NCBI RefSeq assembly: GCF_022134585.1
Contig: NZ_JAKNCT010000001.1
Location: forward strand, 1-64,000
DNA from: Mesosutterella porci
GTDB lineage: Bacteria; Pseudomonadota; Gammaproteobacteria; Burkholderiales; Burkholderiaceae_F
DNA length: 64,000 nucleotides
Direction: 5' to 3'
A model generated the notes under the pieces. The model saw nothing but the letters and a program-made list of their open reading frames with translations, searched no databases and was not told the DNA's origin. Made by a program: the position numbers and the translations under genes. Of this stretch, positions 25,831-34,428 are shown piece after piece (the first letter of the stretch is position 1; the number at the start of each line of letters is the position of its first letter).

Positions 25831-25868
25831 AAAAAAAACGGGGCCTGATCCTCAGAGGATCAGCCCCG
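25831..25868 (-). terminator. Rho-independent terminator of the 17-residue-repeat gene
   Basis: On the minus strand GGGGCTGATCCT pairs with AGGATCAGGCCCC (one bulged base) around a CTG loop, and a run of eight T follows (A at 25831-25838). Confidence 0.8.
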
Positions 25869-25937
25869 TATCCTGAAGCGGCTGAGCACTTTAGGCTTTT
25901 ATTTAAATAAATCTTTCAGATCTTTGATTTAGAAAGA

Positions 25938-26321
25938 TTATCTTCTTGATGAGCGGCCCTGGTAGCGCCCCGTGCGGTCGTAAAAATTCCCCTTCTCGTC
26001 CTGCCGGCCCACGTAGCGGCCGGTGCGGTCGTAGTAATTTCCTCTGTTGTCCTGCCGGCCCTCATAGCGGCCCGTGCGGTCGTAGTAATTCCCCCTGTTG
26101 TCCTGCCGGCCCTCATAGCGGCCCGTGCGGTCGTAGTAATTTCCCCTCTCGTCCCTGCGGCCCTGGTAGCGGCCGGTGCGGTCGTAGAAGTTTCCTCTGT
26201 CGTCCTGCCGGCCCTGATAGCGGCCCGTGCGGTCGTAAAAGTTTGTCGCAGCCTGCGCCGCCGTCACGGCAGCTGCAAGGAGCGCCCCGATGAATGCCCT
26301 TCTCGTGCTGCAAACCCTCAT
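25938..26321 (-). CDS. Secreted protein made of 17-residue tandem repeats
   Basis: 127 residues. MRVCSTRRAFIGALLAAAVTAAQA is a Sec (possibly Tat-like) signal peptide. The mature chain is almost entirely a repeat of the form N-F/Y-YDRTGRY-x-GR-Q/R-D-x-x-G: five full copies and a sixth ending in YQGRSSRR. The repeat is 51 bases long in the DNA, with near-identical third and fourth copies. It is rich in Arg, Asp, Tyr and Gly, so charges balance and the aromatic spacing is regular. This suggests stacked beta-hairpins. I recognise no family with a known function. The gene is followed by a strong terminator, and its start is supported by the fit of the signal peptide. Confidence 0.75.
   Translation of the reverse strand: MRVCSTRRAFIGALLAAAVTAAQAATNFYDRTGRYQGRQDDRGNFYDRTGRYQGRRDERGNYYDRTGRYEGRQDNRGNYYDRTGRYEGRQDNRGNYYDRTGRYVGRQDEKGNFYDRTGRYQGRSSRR
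25950..26245 (-). repeat. 51-bp tandem repeat inside the repeat-protein gene
   Basis: Five full copies and one partial copy of a 51-base unit, visible as recurring CGTGCGGTCGTA and CTGCCGGCCC blocks on the plus strand. Each unit encodes 17 residues in frame, so copy number can change without a frameshift. Confidence 0.85.
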
Positions 26322-26400
26322 CTTTTGATCTCCTCTTGCCGATGCCCGGCTCTTCTGCCGGGCATCAGACGATGATCGAAAAGCATAGTGCCGAAAAGCG

Positions 26401-26718
26401 TCACCGGAGCGGGGTTCGGCTGCTGCCCACATACCGCCCCTCGGGGCTGCAGACCCTACCGTCCGCATCCGCACGGCCCACATAGCGCCCCCTGCTGTCG
26501 TAAGTCCGTCCGTCCCTGTCCGTTCTTCCCACGTATTCGCCCCTCGGGCCGTAGGCGCGGCCTTCGGGCTGGGGCCTGCGCGCGGGCGAGGGCCGGGCGG
26601 GTCCGCGCTCCGGAGTGCCCGAAGTGCCGGCCACCGGGAGAGCGGCCCGGGCAGAGGCCGCAGCGCCTAGAAGCATCAAAAGCGCCGTGCGGCGCGTGCA
26701 CGATCTGATGAAAAGCAT
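26401..26718 (-). CDS. Secreted protein with three related 17-residue repeats
   Basis: About 105 residues from the ATG at 26718; another ATG and a GTG lie 15 and 21 bases upstream. The N-terminus LFIRSCTRRTALLMLLGAAASARA is a signal peptide. After a Pro/Arg-rich linker come three copies of a 17-residue unit: GRAYGPRGEYVGRTDRD, GRTYDSRGRYVGRADAD and GRVCSPEGRYVG. The unit shares the core YD-x-x-GRY-x-GR-x-D-x-x-G with the neighbouring gene 80 bases downstream on the same strand. The two are diverged relatives, probably from duplication. Function unknown. Confidence 0.65.
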   Translation of the reverse strand: MLFIRSCTRRTALLMLLGAAASARAALPVAGTSGTPERGPARPSPARRPQPEGRAYGPRGEYVGRTDRDGRTYDSRGRYVGRADADGRVCSPEGRYVGSSRTPLR

Positions 26719-26869
26719 GACAAGAGCCCCCATTCGCACAGGCGGGCAGGACCGGCCCGCAGAGACGGCGGAAACCGATCGCCGAGCCGGGCCTCACACC
26801 GCCCTTTTCTTCAGGATATGATGGCCTCACCCAAAGCTTTCAGACTACTGCTTTATACATCTTTACATT

Positions 26870-27715
26870 ATGCAGATCATTTCCAATGAAACATTCGGCG
26901 GCGAGCGCGCCCTCTACAAGCTGCAGGACGCGACCCTCTCGCACGTCACCATCGAGCCGGGCGAATCCCCGCTCAAGCACGGCCGGCATCTTATCCTGAA
27001 GGACTGCGAGATCAACGGGAAATATCCCCTCTGGATCACCGACGACGTCCGCGTTCAGAAGTGCTTGTTCAAGGTGGGCGCCCGCTCGGGCCCCTGGTAC
27101 GTGCACAATTTTCTCCTTGAGGACTCCGTGCTCGAGTCCCCGAAAGCCTTCCGCGACTCCGACAGCGTCAAGATCCGCCGCACGCAGTTCAAGCTCGCTC
27201 AGGAAACGCTCTGGAGCTGCCGCAACGTCGACATTGAGGACACGGTGTTCGACCAGGCTGACTACCTGCTCATCCACTCCGAAGAGCTGCGGATGAAAAA
27301 CGTCACGGTTTCTGGAAACTATCTCTTCCAGTGGGGCCGCAACGCCCAGATCTTTGACAGCACGCTGCACTCGAAGGACGCCTTCTGGAATTCGGAAAAC
27401 GTCACCTGCTACAACTGCTTCCTCGACGGCGAGTACCTGGGCTGGCACAGCCGGAACCTCCATCTGGTCAACTGCCGCATCAAGGGCACGCAGCCGCTTT
27501 GCTACTGCGACAACCTCGTGCTCGAAAACTGCACCTTCGACCCGGACGCAGACCTCGCCTTCGAATACTGCAGCGTGAAGGCCGACATCAAGGGCGCCGT
27601 GACAAGCGTGAAGAACCCGACGACGGGGTCGATCTGCGCCGATTCGATCGGAAAAATCATCATCGACGACAACGTTCTGCCGCCGGCGAACTGCCGGATC
27701 ACCGAGCGCGGCTGA
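26870..27715 (+). CDS. DUF3737-family protein (right-handed beta-helix)
   Basis: 281 residues. The opening IISNETFGGERALYKLQDATLSHVTIEPGESPLKH and repeated strands such as LILKDCEINGKYPLWITDDV, FLLEDSVLESPKAFRDSDSVKI and NLHLVNCRIKGTQPLCYCDNLVLENCTF are those of the DUF3737 beta-helix family. There is no signal peptide, so it is cytoplasmic. The biochemical role is not known. The gene lies 36 bases before a PatB/MalY-type lyase on the same strand; these two families are often neighbours, which hints at a linked role in sulfur-amino-acid metabolism. Confidence 0.88.
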   Translation: MQIISNETFGGERALYKLQDATLSHVTIEPGESPLKHGRHLILKDCEINGKYPLWITDDVRVQKCLFKVGARSGPWYVHNFLLEDSVLESPKAFRDSDSVKIRRTQFKLAQETLWSCRNVDIEDTVFDQADYLLIHSEELRMKNVTVSGNYLFQWGRNAQIFDSTLHSKDAFWNSENVTCYNCFLDGEYLGWHSRNLHLVNCRIKGTQPLCYCDNLVLENCTFDPDADLAFEYCSVKADIKGAVTSVKNPTTGSICADSIGKIIIDDNVLPPANCRITERG

Positions 27716-27751
27716 AAGCGCCGTCGGCTTTCCTCAAGGAAGGAGCCTTCC

Positions 27752-28930
27752 ATGTCACCGGATATTTTTGACGAACCCGTCGAGCGGCGCGGCACCCGCT
27801 CGCTCAAATGGGACTCGGATGCCGCCGAAGGCGTGATCGAGCTCTGGGTGGCCGACATGGACTTCCGGACGGCGCCGGTCGTGCGCCGCGCGATCGAGCG
27901 CAGGGCCGCCGAAGGAGTTTTCGGTTACGGAATCCCTACCGAGGACTTCTACCGGGCGGTCTGCACGTGGCAGGAGAAGCGCCACGGCCTGCGCTGCAGC
28001 CCGGAGAGCATCATTCCGGTCACCGGCGTCGTGCCCGGGATTTCCGCCGTGCTGCAGGCGCTGCTGCAGCCCGGTGAGCAGGTCATCATCCAGACGCCGG
28101 CCTACAACTGCTTCTTTTCAAGCATCAGGAACTCAGGGCTCGAGCTTTCGGCCAATGCCCTCAGGCTCGAGGGCGGCCGCTGGAAGATCGACTTCGAAGA
28201 CCTGGAGCGCCGGGCGGCAGAGCCGCGGGCGAAGGCGCTGCTGCTGTGCAGTCCGCACAACCCCACCGGGCGGGTCTGGAGCCGCGGCGAACTCGAGGCG
28301 GCTGCGGCCCTGTGCGAACGCCGCGGGCTCTACCTCATCAGCGACGAGATCCACGAGGAATTCGTCCCCAGGAGCCTTCGGTTCACTCCGGCCGCCGCCG
28401 TCTCGGACTGGGCCGCAGAGCACTGCATCACGCTGTCGGCCGCCTCGAAGGCCTTCAATATCGCGGGCCTGCAGGCCGGCTACGTGATCGTCCCGGACCC
28501 CGAAGACCGCAGGAGAGTCGACCGGCGCATCAACATCAACGAGATCTGCGATGCAAACCCTCTTGGAGTCGATGCTCTGATCGCCGCCTATTCGAGCGAG
28601 GGGCAGGAGTGGCTCGACGCGCTCAACGCCTATATCGCACGAAACCGGGAAGTGCTCCGCTCCTTTGTCTCCGAGAAGCTGCCGGAATGCATTTTGCCGG
28701 AAATGGAAGGCACCTACCTCGCGTGGCTTGACATGAGCGCATTCGGGCTGCCGTCGGACGAGATCGAGCGCGAGCTGCTTGAAAAGCACCGCGTGCGCAT
28801 CGCAGCAGGCTCCCACTACGGGGAAACCTCTGCGGGCTGGATCCGCATCAACCTCGCCACGCAGACCCGGAGGCTGCGCGTGGGGCTCGAGCGGATCGCC
28901 GCTTGGGCCGCGGAGCACCGCGGCTCTTGA
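27752..28930 (+). CDS. PatB/MalY-type aminotransferase-fold C-S beta-lyase
   Basis: 392 residues, fold-type I PLP enzyme. LKWDSDAAEGVIELWVADMDFRTAPVV at the start is the MalY/PatB signature. GVVPGISAVLQALLQPGEQVIIQTPAYNCF, LLCSPHNPTGRVWS, LISDEIHEEFV and LSAASKAFNIAGLQAGYVIVPD (Lys that binds PLP) follow. ETSAGWIRINLAT at the end carries the carboxylate-binding Arg. The enzyme should split cystathionine or cysteine conjugates to homocysteine or thiols, pyruvate and ammonia in the cytoplasm. An AAGGAG site precedes the ATG. It forms an operon with the DUF3737 gene. Confidence 0.9.
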   Translation: MSPDIFDEPVERRGTRSLKWDSDAAEGVIELWVADMDFRTAPVVRRAIERRAAEGVFGYGIPTEDFYRAVCTWQEKRHGLRCSPESIIPVTGVVPGISAVLQALLQPGEQVIIQTPAYNCFFSSIRNSGLELSANALRLEGGRWKIDFEDLERRAAEPRAKALLLCSPHNPTGRVWSRGELEAAAALCERRGLYLISDEIHEEFVPRSLRFTPAAAVSDWAAEHCITLSAASKAFNIAGLQAGYVIVPDPEDRRRVDRRININEICDANPLGVDALIAAYSSEGQEWLDALNAYIARNREVLRSFVSEKLPECILPEMEGTYLAWLDMSAFGLPSDEIERELLEKHRVRIAAGSHYGETSAGWIRINLATQTRRLRVGLERIAAWAAEHRGS

Positions 28931-28991
28931 AAACGGCTCCATGAGACCCCATATCTGATAAAAGAGTATATCTATCGTCAGGCAGCAAACT

Positions 28992-29672
28992 ATGGACGAA
29001 CACGACGACAATCCGATCAAGGGCATCAACTGGCAGCAGGTCGCCGACCGGGCCATGAAGCTCGAATACGACCGCAGACGCATCAGCGTCTGCGGGTGGT
29101 TTGCCGCGTTCTTTTTCAACCCGATCCAGCGCAGCCGCGTGGTCGCGAACTGGAAGCTGCTGTGCCAGTGCGTTTCATTTGCAGAGCAGTTCACCCTGGC
29201 CCGCCCGCAGCCCGCTCCGGATGAGACGCTGGGGGATCTCTCCGAGGTGGAGGCAGGCCTGGACCGCGTGAAGCGCGCCGGTCCCAAGGTCTTCTCGGAA
29301 ACGGAGCTTCTCAAGCCGGAAAGCCTCACGCTCGACCTCGATTCCTACAAAAACCGGCTTCTCGACCATTACAGCCAGAGCGGCATCACCGTGGAGCCCG
29401 GACTCGAAAGCCTGGTGGACACGCTGCCCGCCGAATTCGCTTTTCTGCAGGCTCTCATCGCCCAGGGCAGCGATGACAAGGAGCAGGCGCGATTCTTTTA
29501 CGGGCACCTGCGGCCCCTGGGCTTGGCCTCCGTGAAGGCGCTGTGCCGCAACTCGGAGAGCAGGCCTGTTGAGCGCGTGGCCGACATGATGAAGCGTTAT
29601 CTCATTACCGAGGAGGCGCTCTTTAAAAACGGCTACAGCGGCGATCCCGCCTCCATGCGCACGCTTAATTGA
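28992..29672 (+). CDS. Conserved-looking hypothetical protein
   Basis: 226 residues with no family I recognise. The protein is mostly helical and charged, with a hydrophobic stretch near residues 33-44 (VCGWFAAFFFNP) that may be a membrane-associated helix but is short for a full span. No signal peptide is seen. Codon use matches neighbouring genes, and stop-free length and upstream A/T-rich sequence (TATATCTATCG near 28967) support a real gene. It stands alone between the lyase and an Ala/Pro/Lys-rich protein. Confidence 0.65.
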   Translation: MDEHDDNPIKGINWQQVADRAMKLEYDRRRISVCGWFAAFFFNPIQRSRVVANWKLLCQCVSFAEQFTLARPQPAPDETLGDLSEVEAGLDRVKRAGPKVFSETELLKPESLTLDLDSYKNRLLDHYSQSGITVEPGLESLVDTLPAEFAFLQALIAQGSDDKEQARFFYGHLRPLGLASVKALCRNSESRPVERVADMMKRYLITEEALFKNGYSGDPASMRTLN

Positions 29673-29788
29673 GACCGCAGTCCGCATCTGTTGCCTGCGG
29701 CTTCACGATTTGGTTAAACTTGCGGAATTGTTTTTTTGCGCAGCGGGCTATCCGCCCGCTTTCTTCAGATTAAAAAAGGCACGTGGAA

Positions 29789-30376
29789 ATGGAAAACACG
29801 AGCGAAGACAAGAAGACCCCGGAAGCTGCCGCAGCGCAGCAAAGCGCGCCTGAGGCTGTAAAAGCCCCGGCAGCCGCCAAGGCCGAACCCGCCGCCAAGC
29901 CCGCTGAGGGAAAGAAAGAGGAGCCCGCAGCGGCTCCAGCCGAAAAGACGGGCGAGAAAAAACACGAAAGGACGGAAGGCCGCCACGGACGCGGCAAGCC
30001 CTCCCACGGCCGCAGCAAGCCCCTGCCCCAGGGGGCCTTGCAGGCCGCCTTCAAGAAGTCTTCCGATGACTGGAAGGCTTTCCGCGACGCTCAGATAGCC
30101 GCCGGACGCTCCCAGAAGGCTTTCTGGCTCACCGATGACGAAGCCGAGCTCGTGCGCGGCTACATTCACCGGATCCGCAGAATGCCGGCCAAGGAAATAG
30201 CCCGTCAGGCCGCGGCCCGCAAGGCTAAGGAAGCTGCCCACAGGTCGGAGGCCAAGGCGCGCAAGCAGGCAAACGCCGCTGCCGCCCCTGCAGCGAAGGC
30301 CGCCCCTGCCGCCCAGCCCGCGCCAAAGCCCGCGGCGGAGAAAAGCGCCGCTACGGGCACCGCAAGCGAATCCTGA
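29789..30376 (+). CDS. Ala/Pro/Lys-rich low-complexity protein
   Basis: 195 residues from the ATG; a GTG two codons earlier is possible. Residues 1-60 and 150-195 are Ala/Pro/Lys/Glu-rich low-complexity tails. A core at about 80-140 (LPQGALQAAFKKSSDDWKAFRDAQIAAGRSQKAFWLTDDEAELVRGYIHRIRRMPA) looks folded and helical. The tails resemble histone H1-like or PhaF-like nucleoid proteins of betaproteobacteria, and the charge supports nucleic-acid binding. That is a resemblance only. The core matches nothing I can name. Confidence 0.6.
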   Translation: MENTSEDKKTPEAAAAQQSAPEAVKAPAAAKAEPAAKPAEGKKEEPAAAPAEKTGEKKHERTEGRHGRGKPSHGRSKPLPQGALQAAFKKSSDDWKAFRDAQIAAGRSQKAFWLTDDEAELVRGYIHRIRRMPAKEIARQAAARKAKEAAHRSEAKARKQANAAAAPAAKAAPAAQPAPKPAAEKSAATGTASES

Positions 30377-30552
30377 CCGAGAGGGGCCGCCTGGCCCCAG
30401 AGAGGATTCTCCATCGCCCGCCGGATGATTTCCCTGAAGTCTCCGGCGGATTTCTTTTGCCCGAAGCGCCCCCGGAGCGAAACCGAGGGGCCGGCGCTGA
30501 GCTATCCTTAGACGGTTGCCGCCGCCCCCGGGCGCCTTTCGCGCTTTCCGAA

Positions 30553-31503
30553 ATGGATGAAACGATTACCCGAATTCTGACGCTGCTCGCCGACTCGCTC
30601 CTGCCGATCACGCTGGGCTACTTCCTGCACCGCTGGAACCTTGTTTCCCCGCGGTTCACTCAGGCGCTCATTACTTTCAACGTCCGGGTCATGTTCACCA
30701 TCCTCGCCTTCATTTCCTTTTGGAAGCTGAAGCTCAGCGCCGAGCTGCTCTGGATCCCGGTGATCGGCCTCGTGATCACCTTCGCGCCCTACTTCGCGGG
30801 ACTTGCCATGAGCCGCGGCCTGAAGGACAGACCGAGAGAGCGGTGCGCTTTTGTCATGTCGGCTATGCTCGGCAACACCGGCACCCTGGGCGGCCTCGTC
30901 TCCTACCTCGTGATCGGCCCCGTCGCCTACGCCTACGTCCAGGTGGTGGCGGTTCTCCAGAATGTGCTTCTCATTCTTTTCTGCTTCCCGGTGTGCCAGA
31001 AATTTCACGATCTCGCCGATTCGAAGGGCGCGGTCATCAAAAAGCGCTCTTTCCGCGAGCTCTTCTTCACCTGGAATCAGATTTCGGTGCTCGGGATGCT
31101 GTTGGGCGGCGTGTTTTCTGCGCTCTCCATTCCCCAGCCCGCGGCCTTCGACCAGGCCTTCTCGGCTTTCATCCACCTGTCGTGCTGGATCAACTTCCTG
31201 CCCGTCGGACTGCTGCTCAACTTCGAGGCGGCCGCCCGCTTCATGAAAAAAGCGATGCTGATCATTCCGCTCAAGTTCGTGTTCGTGCCGCTGCTGACCT
31301 GGGCGGTGAGCAGCCTCCTTTTCTCCGACCCCACGATCATCCGGACGATGGTGATCGTCGCCTCCACCCCCACGGCGATCAACGCCGTGCTCTCGTGCGC
31401 CCTCTACGGACTGGAGAACAACCTCACCCTCGCCTCCTTCATCGGCACGACGCTCATTTTTGCGATCGTGCTCTGCCCGCTCTTTTTCCTGCTCTGGGCC
31501 TAG
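30553..31503 (+). CDS. AEC-family transporter (auxin efflux carrier-like), first copy
   Basis: 316 residues with ten hydrophobic segments. Blocks include LADSLLPITLGYFLHRWN at the start and AMLGNTGTLGGLVSYLVIGPVAYAYVQVVAVLQNVLLILFCFPV in the middle. The last helices carry VIVASTPTAINAVLSCALYGLENNLTLASFIGTTLIF, which contains the AEC substrate-path motif. The family moves organic acids such as malate or malonate across the inner membrane. The frame is open upstream, but the ATG at 30553 starts the first helix. A close paralogue follows 193 bases later. Confidence 0.85.
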   Translation: MDETITRILTLLADSLLPITLGYFLHRWNLVSPRFTQALITFNVRVMFTILAFISFWKLKLSAELLWIPVIGLVITFAPYFAGLAMSRGLKDRPRERCAFVMSAMLGNTGTLGGLVSYLVIGPVAYAYVQVVAVLQNVLLILFCFPVCQKFHDLADSKGAVIKKRSFRELFFTWNQISVLGMLLGGVFSALSIPQPAAFDQAFSAFIHLSCWINFLPVGLLLNFEAAARFMKKAMLIIPLKFVFVPLLTWAVSSLLFSDPTIIRTMVIVASTPTAINAVLSCALYGLENNLTLASFIGTTLIFAIVLCPLFFLLWA

Positions 31504-31549
31504 GGGCCTGCGCCCTCTCCTTTCGGTGAAGCACTCCTCCGACCGGCCA

Positions 31550-31592
31550 TCCCCTGTTTCCGCAATGCAAGCGTCCCCTGTTTCCGCAATGC
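31550..31592. repeat. Two 19-bp direct repeats between the AEC genes
   Basis: TCCCCTGTTTCCGCAATGC occurs at 31550-31568 and again at 31574-31592, separated by five bases. There is no obvious hairpin or mobile-element relation. Confidence 0.7.
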
Positions 31593-31696
31593 CTGCGGAA
31601 GCCGGGCCAGTCCTGCGGGTTTAAGCTTTCGGTCCTGTTTTTTCCCATCAACGCATTCTGCTGAAGGCCGGAATAGCCCGACCTGCCTTTGAGAAA

Positions 31697-32644
31697 ATGG
31701 ACGATTCACAACTTCGGGTGGTGCTCCTGCTTGTCGACCTCATCGGCCCGATCACGCTAGGCTACATCCTTAAAGTCAAAAACCTGGTCCGTCCGGCTTT
31801 TACGGACTTCATGATCAAATTCAACGTTCGCGGGCTCTTCACGGTCCTCGCGTTCGTTTCTTTCTGGAAGCTCAAGTTCACCTCCGAGGTGGCGCTCATC
31901 CCGGTGCTGGGGCTGCTGATCCTTTTTCTGCCCTACTTCATCGGCATGGCGATCACGCGCAGGGTAGCGGATCCCCTGGAGCGCGGGGCGCTCGTCGTTT
32001 CCTCGATGCTCGGCAACACGAGCACGCTGGGCGGCCTCATCTGCTTTCTGATCCTGGGGGCCACCTCTTACGCCTACGTGCAGGTGATCGGCGTGCTGCA
32101 GAGCCTTGTGCTGATCCTGTTCTGCTTCCCGATTTGCCAGAAATTCCGCGACATGGCCCAGACGAACAGGGGCCTCACGCACAAGCGTTCGCTCAAGGAC
32201 CTGCTGTTCACCTGGAACCAGGTCTCGATCCTCGGCATGCTCGCCGGCGCCGCCCTCTCGCTCAAGGGCGTCCCGCAGCCTGCCTTCTTCGACCCGATCT
32301 TCGCCGCGCTCGTGCATGTGTCGGCGTGGATCCAGCTGCTGCCCGTGGGGCTCATGCTCAACATCACCGCGGCCCGCCGGGCGATGAACAAAAACGTGTT
32401 CATGATCCTTCCGGTGAAGTTCATCGTGCTGCCGGCCATCATCTGGGGGCTGAGCAGACTGCTGTTCAGCGACCACACCATCACCTCGACGCTGGTGATC
32501 CAAGCCGCCTGCCCCGTGGCGATCAACACGGTGTTCTGCTGCGCGATCTACGGACTTAAAACCGACATCGCGATGGCGGCCTTCGCCCTCTCAACCCTGG
32601 TTTTCATGGTGACGCTCTGCCCGCTTTTCTTCATACTCCTCTAA
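31697..32644 (+). CDS. AEC-family transporter, second copy
   Basis: 315 residues, aligning end to end with the gene at 30553: LVDLIGPITLGYILKVKNLVRPAF, SSMLGNTSTLGGLICFLILGATSYAYVQVIGVLQSLVLILFCFPICQKF, FTWNQVSILGMLAGAALSLKGVPQPAFF and VIQAACPVAINTVFCCAIYGLKTDIAMAAF. The two copies are clearly a tandem duplication that has diverged over most of its length. Substrate likely a mono- or dicarboxylate. A terminator follows at 32842-32872. Confidence 0.85.
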   Translation: MDDSQLRVVLLLVDLIGPITLGYILKVKNLVRPAFTDFMIKFNVRGLFTVLAFVSFWKLKFTSEVALIPVLGLLILFLPYFIGMAITRRVADPLERGALVVSSMLGNTSTLGGLICFLILGATSYAYVQVIGVLQSLVLILFCFPICQKFRDMAQTNRGLTHKRSLKDLLFTWNQVSILGMLAGAALSLKGVPQPAFFDPIFAALVHVSAWIQLLPVGLMLNITAARRAMNKNVFMILPVKFIVLPAIIWGLSRLLFSDHTITSTLVIQAACPVAINTVFCCAIYGLKTDIAMAAFALSTLVFMVTLCPLFFILL

Positions 32645-32778
32645 GCTTCCTTCAGGCCGGAGGCTTCCGGGGCATCCCCTCCGCACAGCCTCCGGCCCCC
32701 TTCAAGGGGCTTCAGGAGAAACAGCAGGCTCCACAGAGGGGCTGCGCCAAAGCATCGCCGGCAGATTTTCACCGCGAG

Positions 32779-32804
32779 AAAAAAATAAGCGCCCGTTTGG
32801 GCGC
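32779..32804 (-). terminator. Rho-independent terminator of the FGGY kinase gene
   Basis: On the minus strand GCGCCC pairs with GGGCGC (32789-32794 and 32799-32804) around AAAC, then TTATTTTTTT. Confidence 0.75.
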
Positions 32805-32841
32805 GCGGGCGGCCTGAGAGCCTTTCAGGCGCTCAGGGAGA

Positions 32842-32872
32842 CCCGCCGGCTATCCCGGCGGGCCTCTTTTTT
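32842..32872 (+). terminator. Rho-independent terminator after the AEC genes
   Basis: CCCGCCGG (32842-32849) pairs with CCGGCGGG (32855-32862), five-base loop, then CCTCTTTTTT. It lies next to the 3' end of the convergent kinase gene. Confidence 0.8.
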
Positions 32873-32877
32873 GGGCT

Positions 32878-34428
32878 TTAGTCGAACTTCTTCATCTGCC
32901 GCAGCGTGTGGAAGGCCGCCTTCATGTCGGTCTTCACCAACTGCTTCTTCTTTTCCAGCAGCTTCCGGTAAAGCTTCGTGTTCTCGGGGTTCGGAGCGTA
33001 CTCGGCGTCCTTCGTGATCGTCTTCTCAAGGGCGGGCCTCACCGCCTTGACGTCCCCAGCGGCGAGGGCTGCGAAAACGCAGTCCGTCACCACGGCGCCG
33101 CCCGCGGTGCGGTAGCGCACGACGTCCGAGGCGAGCATGTCGGCCTTGATCTGGTTCCAGAGCGAATCGCGCGAGCCGCCCTCGGTCACGGTGAGGCGGC
33201 GAAGCGGCACGCCGGCGGCGCGGTAGGTGTCGGTGATCTCCATATAGTCGTAGCCGATCGCTTCGAGCACGGAGCGCCACATCACGCCCTGGTTGTCGTC
33301 GAGCGTGAGATTGAGGAAGCAGCCGCTCGCCTCATCCTCGTCTCCCATTCCTCCGGTGAGATAGGGCAGGAACAGGACCCCGTTGCAGCCCGCAGGCACC
33401 TCGGAGGCCATCTCGGAGAGGTGCGTGTAGTACTTCGGATCGTCATTTTTCAGGGCGACGCTGTCCTTGAACCAGCGCAGCGCGAGGCCGCCGGTGCGGA
33501 TGTAGCCCCAGTAGAAATAGGTGTCCGGCAGGGACCCCGAATTGAAAATCAGCCCGGAGCCGGGGCGGGAGAGCTCGGGGACGATCCCGTCGGTCGCCAC
33601 GCAGAACATCGCGCAGGTGCCCGCGACATCGACGCCCTGGCCGGGCTCGAAGACTCCGCAGCCGAGCATCGACTGCATCGTGTCGCCGGCGCCGGCGCAC
33701 ACGGGGGTGCCTTCGGCAAAGCCCGTGGCCGCGGCGCACTCGGGCGAGAGGCCGCCCACGATGTCCCAGGGCTTGAGAATGCGGGGCATGTACTTGCGGT
33801 CGATGCCGAGGATGCGAAGCTGCTCGTCGCTCCACTGCTTGTCCATCACCCGGTAGCCGAGTCCCCAGCCGGACATCGCGCCCCAGTCGATGAAGGCGTC
33901 GCGGCCCTTGAGGCCGGCCAGGTGCATGAGCACGTAGGGCGCGTTGTGCACGAACTTCACGCCGCGGCTGCGGAAGGCCTCGGAATTCTTGAGGAACCAG
34001 CGCGCGAAGAGAGCCGGGAACATGCAGTTCGCCTCAGGGTTGCCCGTTTCGCGTCCCCAGATGTCGAGGCCCTTCGCGTTGATCGCCTCCGCGTCCTCGC
34101 GGGTGCGCGAGTCGAGATAGTTCACATAGGGAGTGACCGCGTTGCCGTCCTCGTCGATGCCGGTGATTCCGCAGATGACCCCATCGCCCATGATCGCGGC
34201 GACATCGGCCGGATCGTAGCCCTTGCTGCGAATCTCGCGGGCGCACTGCTTCATGCACTCGACCGTGTTGTTGAAATACTCGTTCGGGTCCATCTGCACC
34301 CAGCCGGGGTTGGGGTATCCGAGGGTGGTCGGCTTGCTGCAGGAGGCAATGCATTTCCAGCCGGCGTCGTACACGGCGACCTTGACGCTCTGCGTGCCCG
34401 CATCAAAACCCAGGTAAAGCTTTCCCAT
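32878..34428 (-). CDS. FGGY-family carbohydrate kinase (xylulokinase-like)
   Basis: Phosphorylates a sugar or polyol with ATP in the cytoplasm. 516 residues. LYLGFDAGTQSVKVAVYDAGW is the first phosphate-binding motif of the actin-fold ATPases. GWVQMDPNEYF and VAAIMGDGVICGITGID follow as in xylulokinases. AGAGDTMQSMLGCGVFEPGQGVDVAGT is the second FGGY block, and RRLTVTEGGSRDSLWNQIKADMLASDV with the GGGS-like turn (here EGGSRD) closes the active site. No other sugar genes are near, so the substrate is open; xylulose is only the nearest guess. GGAGAA precedes the ATG. Confidence 0.85.
   Translation of the reverse strand: MGKLYLGFDAGTQSVKVAVYDAGWKCIASCSKPTTLGYPNPGWVQMDPNEYFNNTVECMKQCAREIRSKGYDPADVAAIMGDGVICGITGIDEDGNAVTPYVNYLDSRTREDAEAINAKGLDIWGRETGNPEANCMFPALFARWFLKNSEAFRSRGVKFVHNAPYVLMHLAGLKGRDAFIDWGAMSGWGLGYRVMDKQWSDEQLRILGIDRKYMPRILKPWDIVGGLSPECAAATGFAEGTPVCAGAGDTMQSMLGCGVFEPGQGVDVAGTCAMFCVATDGIVPELSRPGSGLIFNSGSLPDTYFYWGYIRTGGLALRWFKDSVALKNDDPKYYTHLSEMASEVPAGCNGVLFLPYLTGGMGDEDEASGCFLNLTLDDNQGVMWRSVLEAIGYDYMEITDTYRAAGVPLRRLTVTEGGSRDSLWNQIKADMLASDVVRYRTAGGAVVTDCVFAALAAGDVKAVRPALEKTITKDAEYAPNPENTKLYRKLLEKKKQLVKTDMKAAFHTLRQMKKFD

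Noticed and set aside
25950-26245. Regular repeats that could suggest a CRISPR array
   Set aside because: The units are directly adjacent 51-base coding repeats in frame within a signal-peptide gene. There are no unique spacers and no cas genes.
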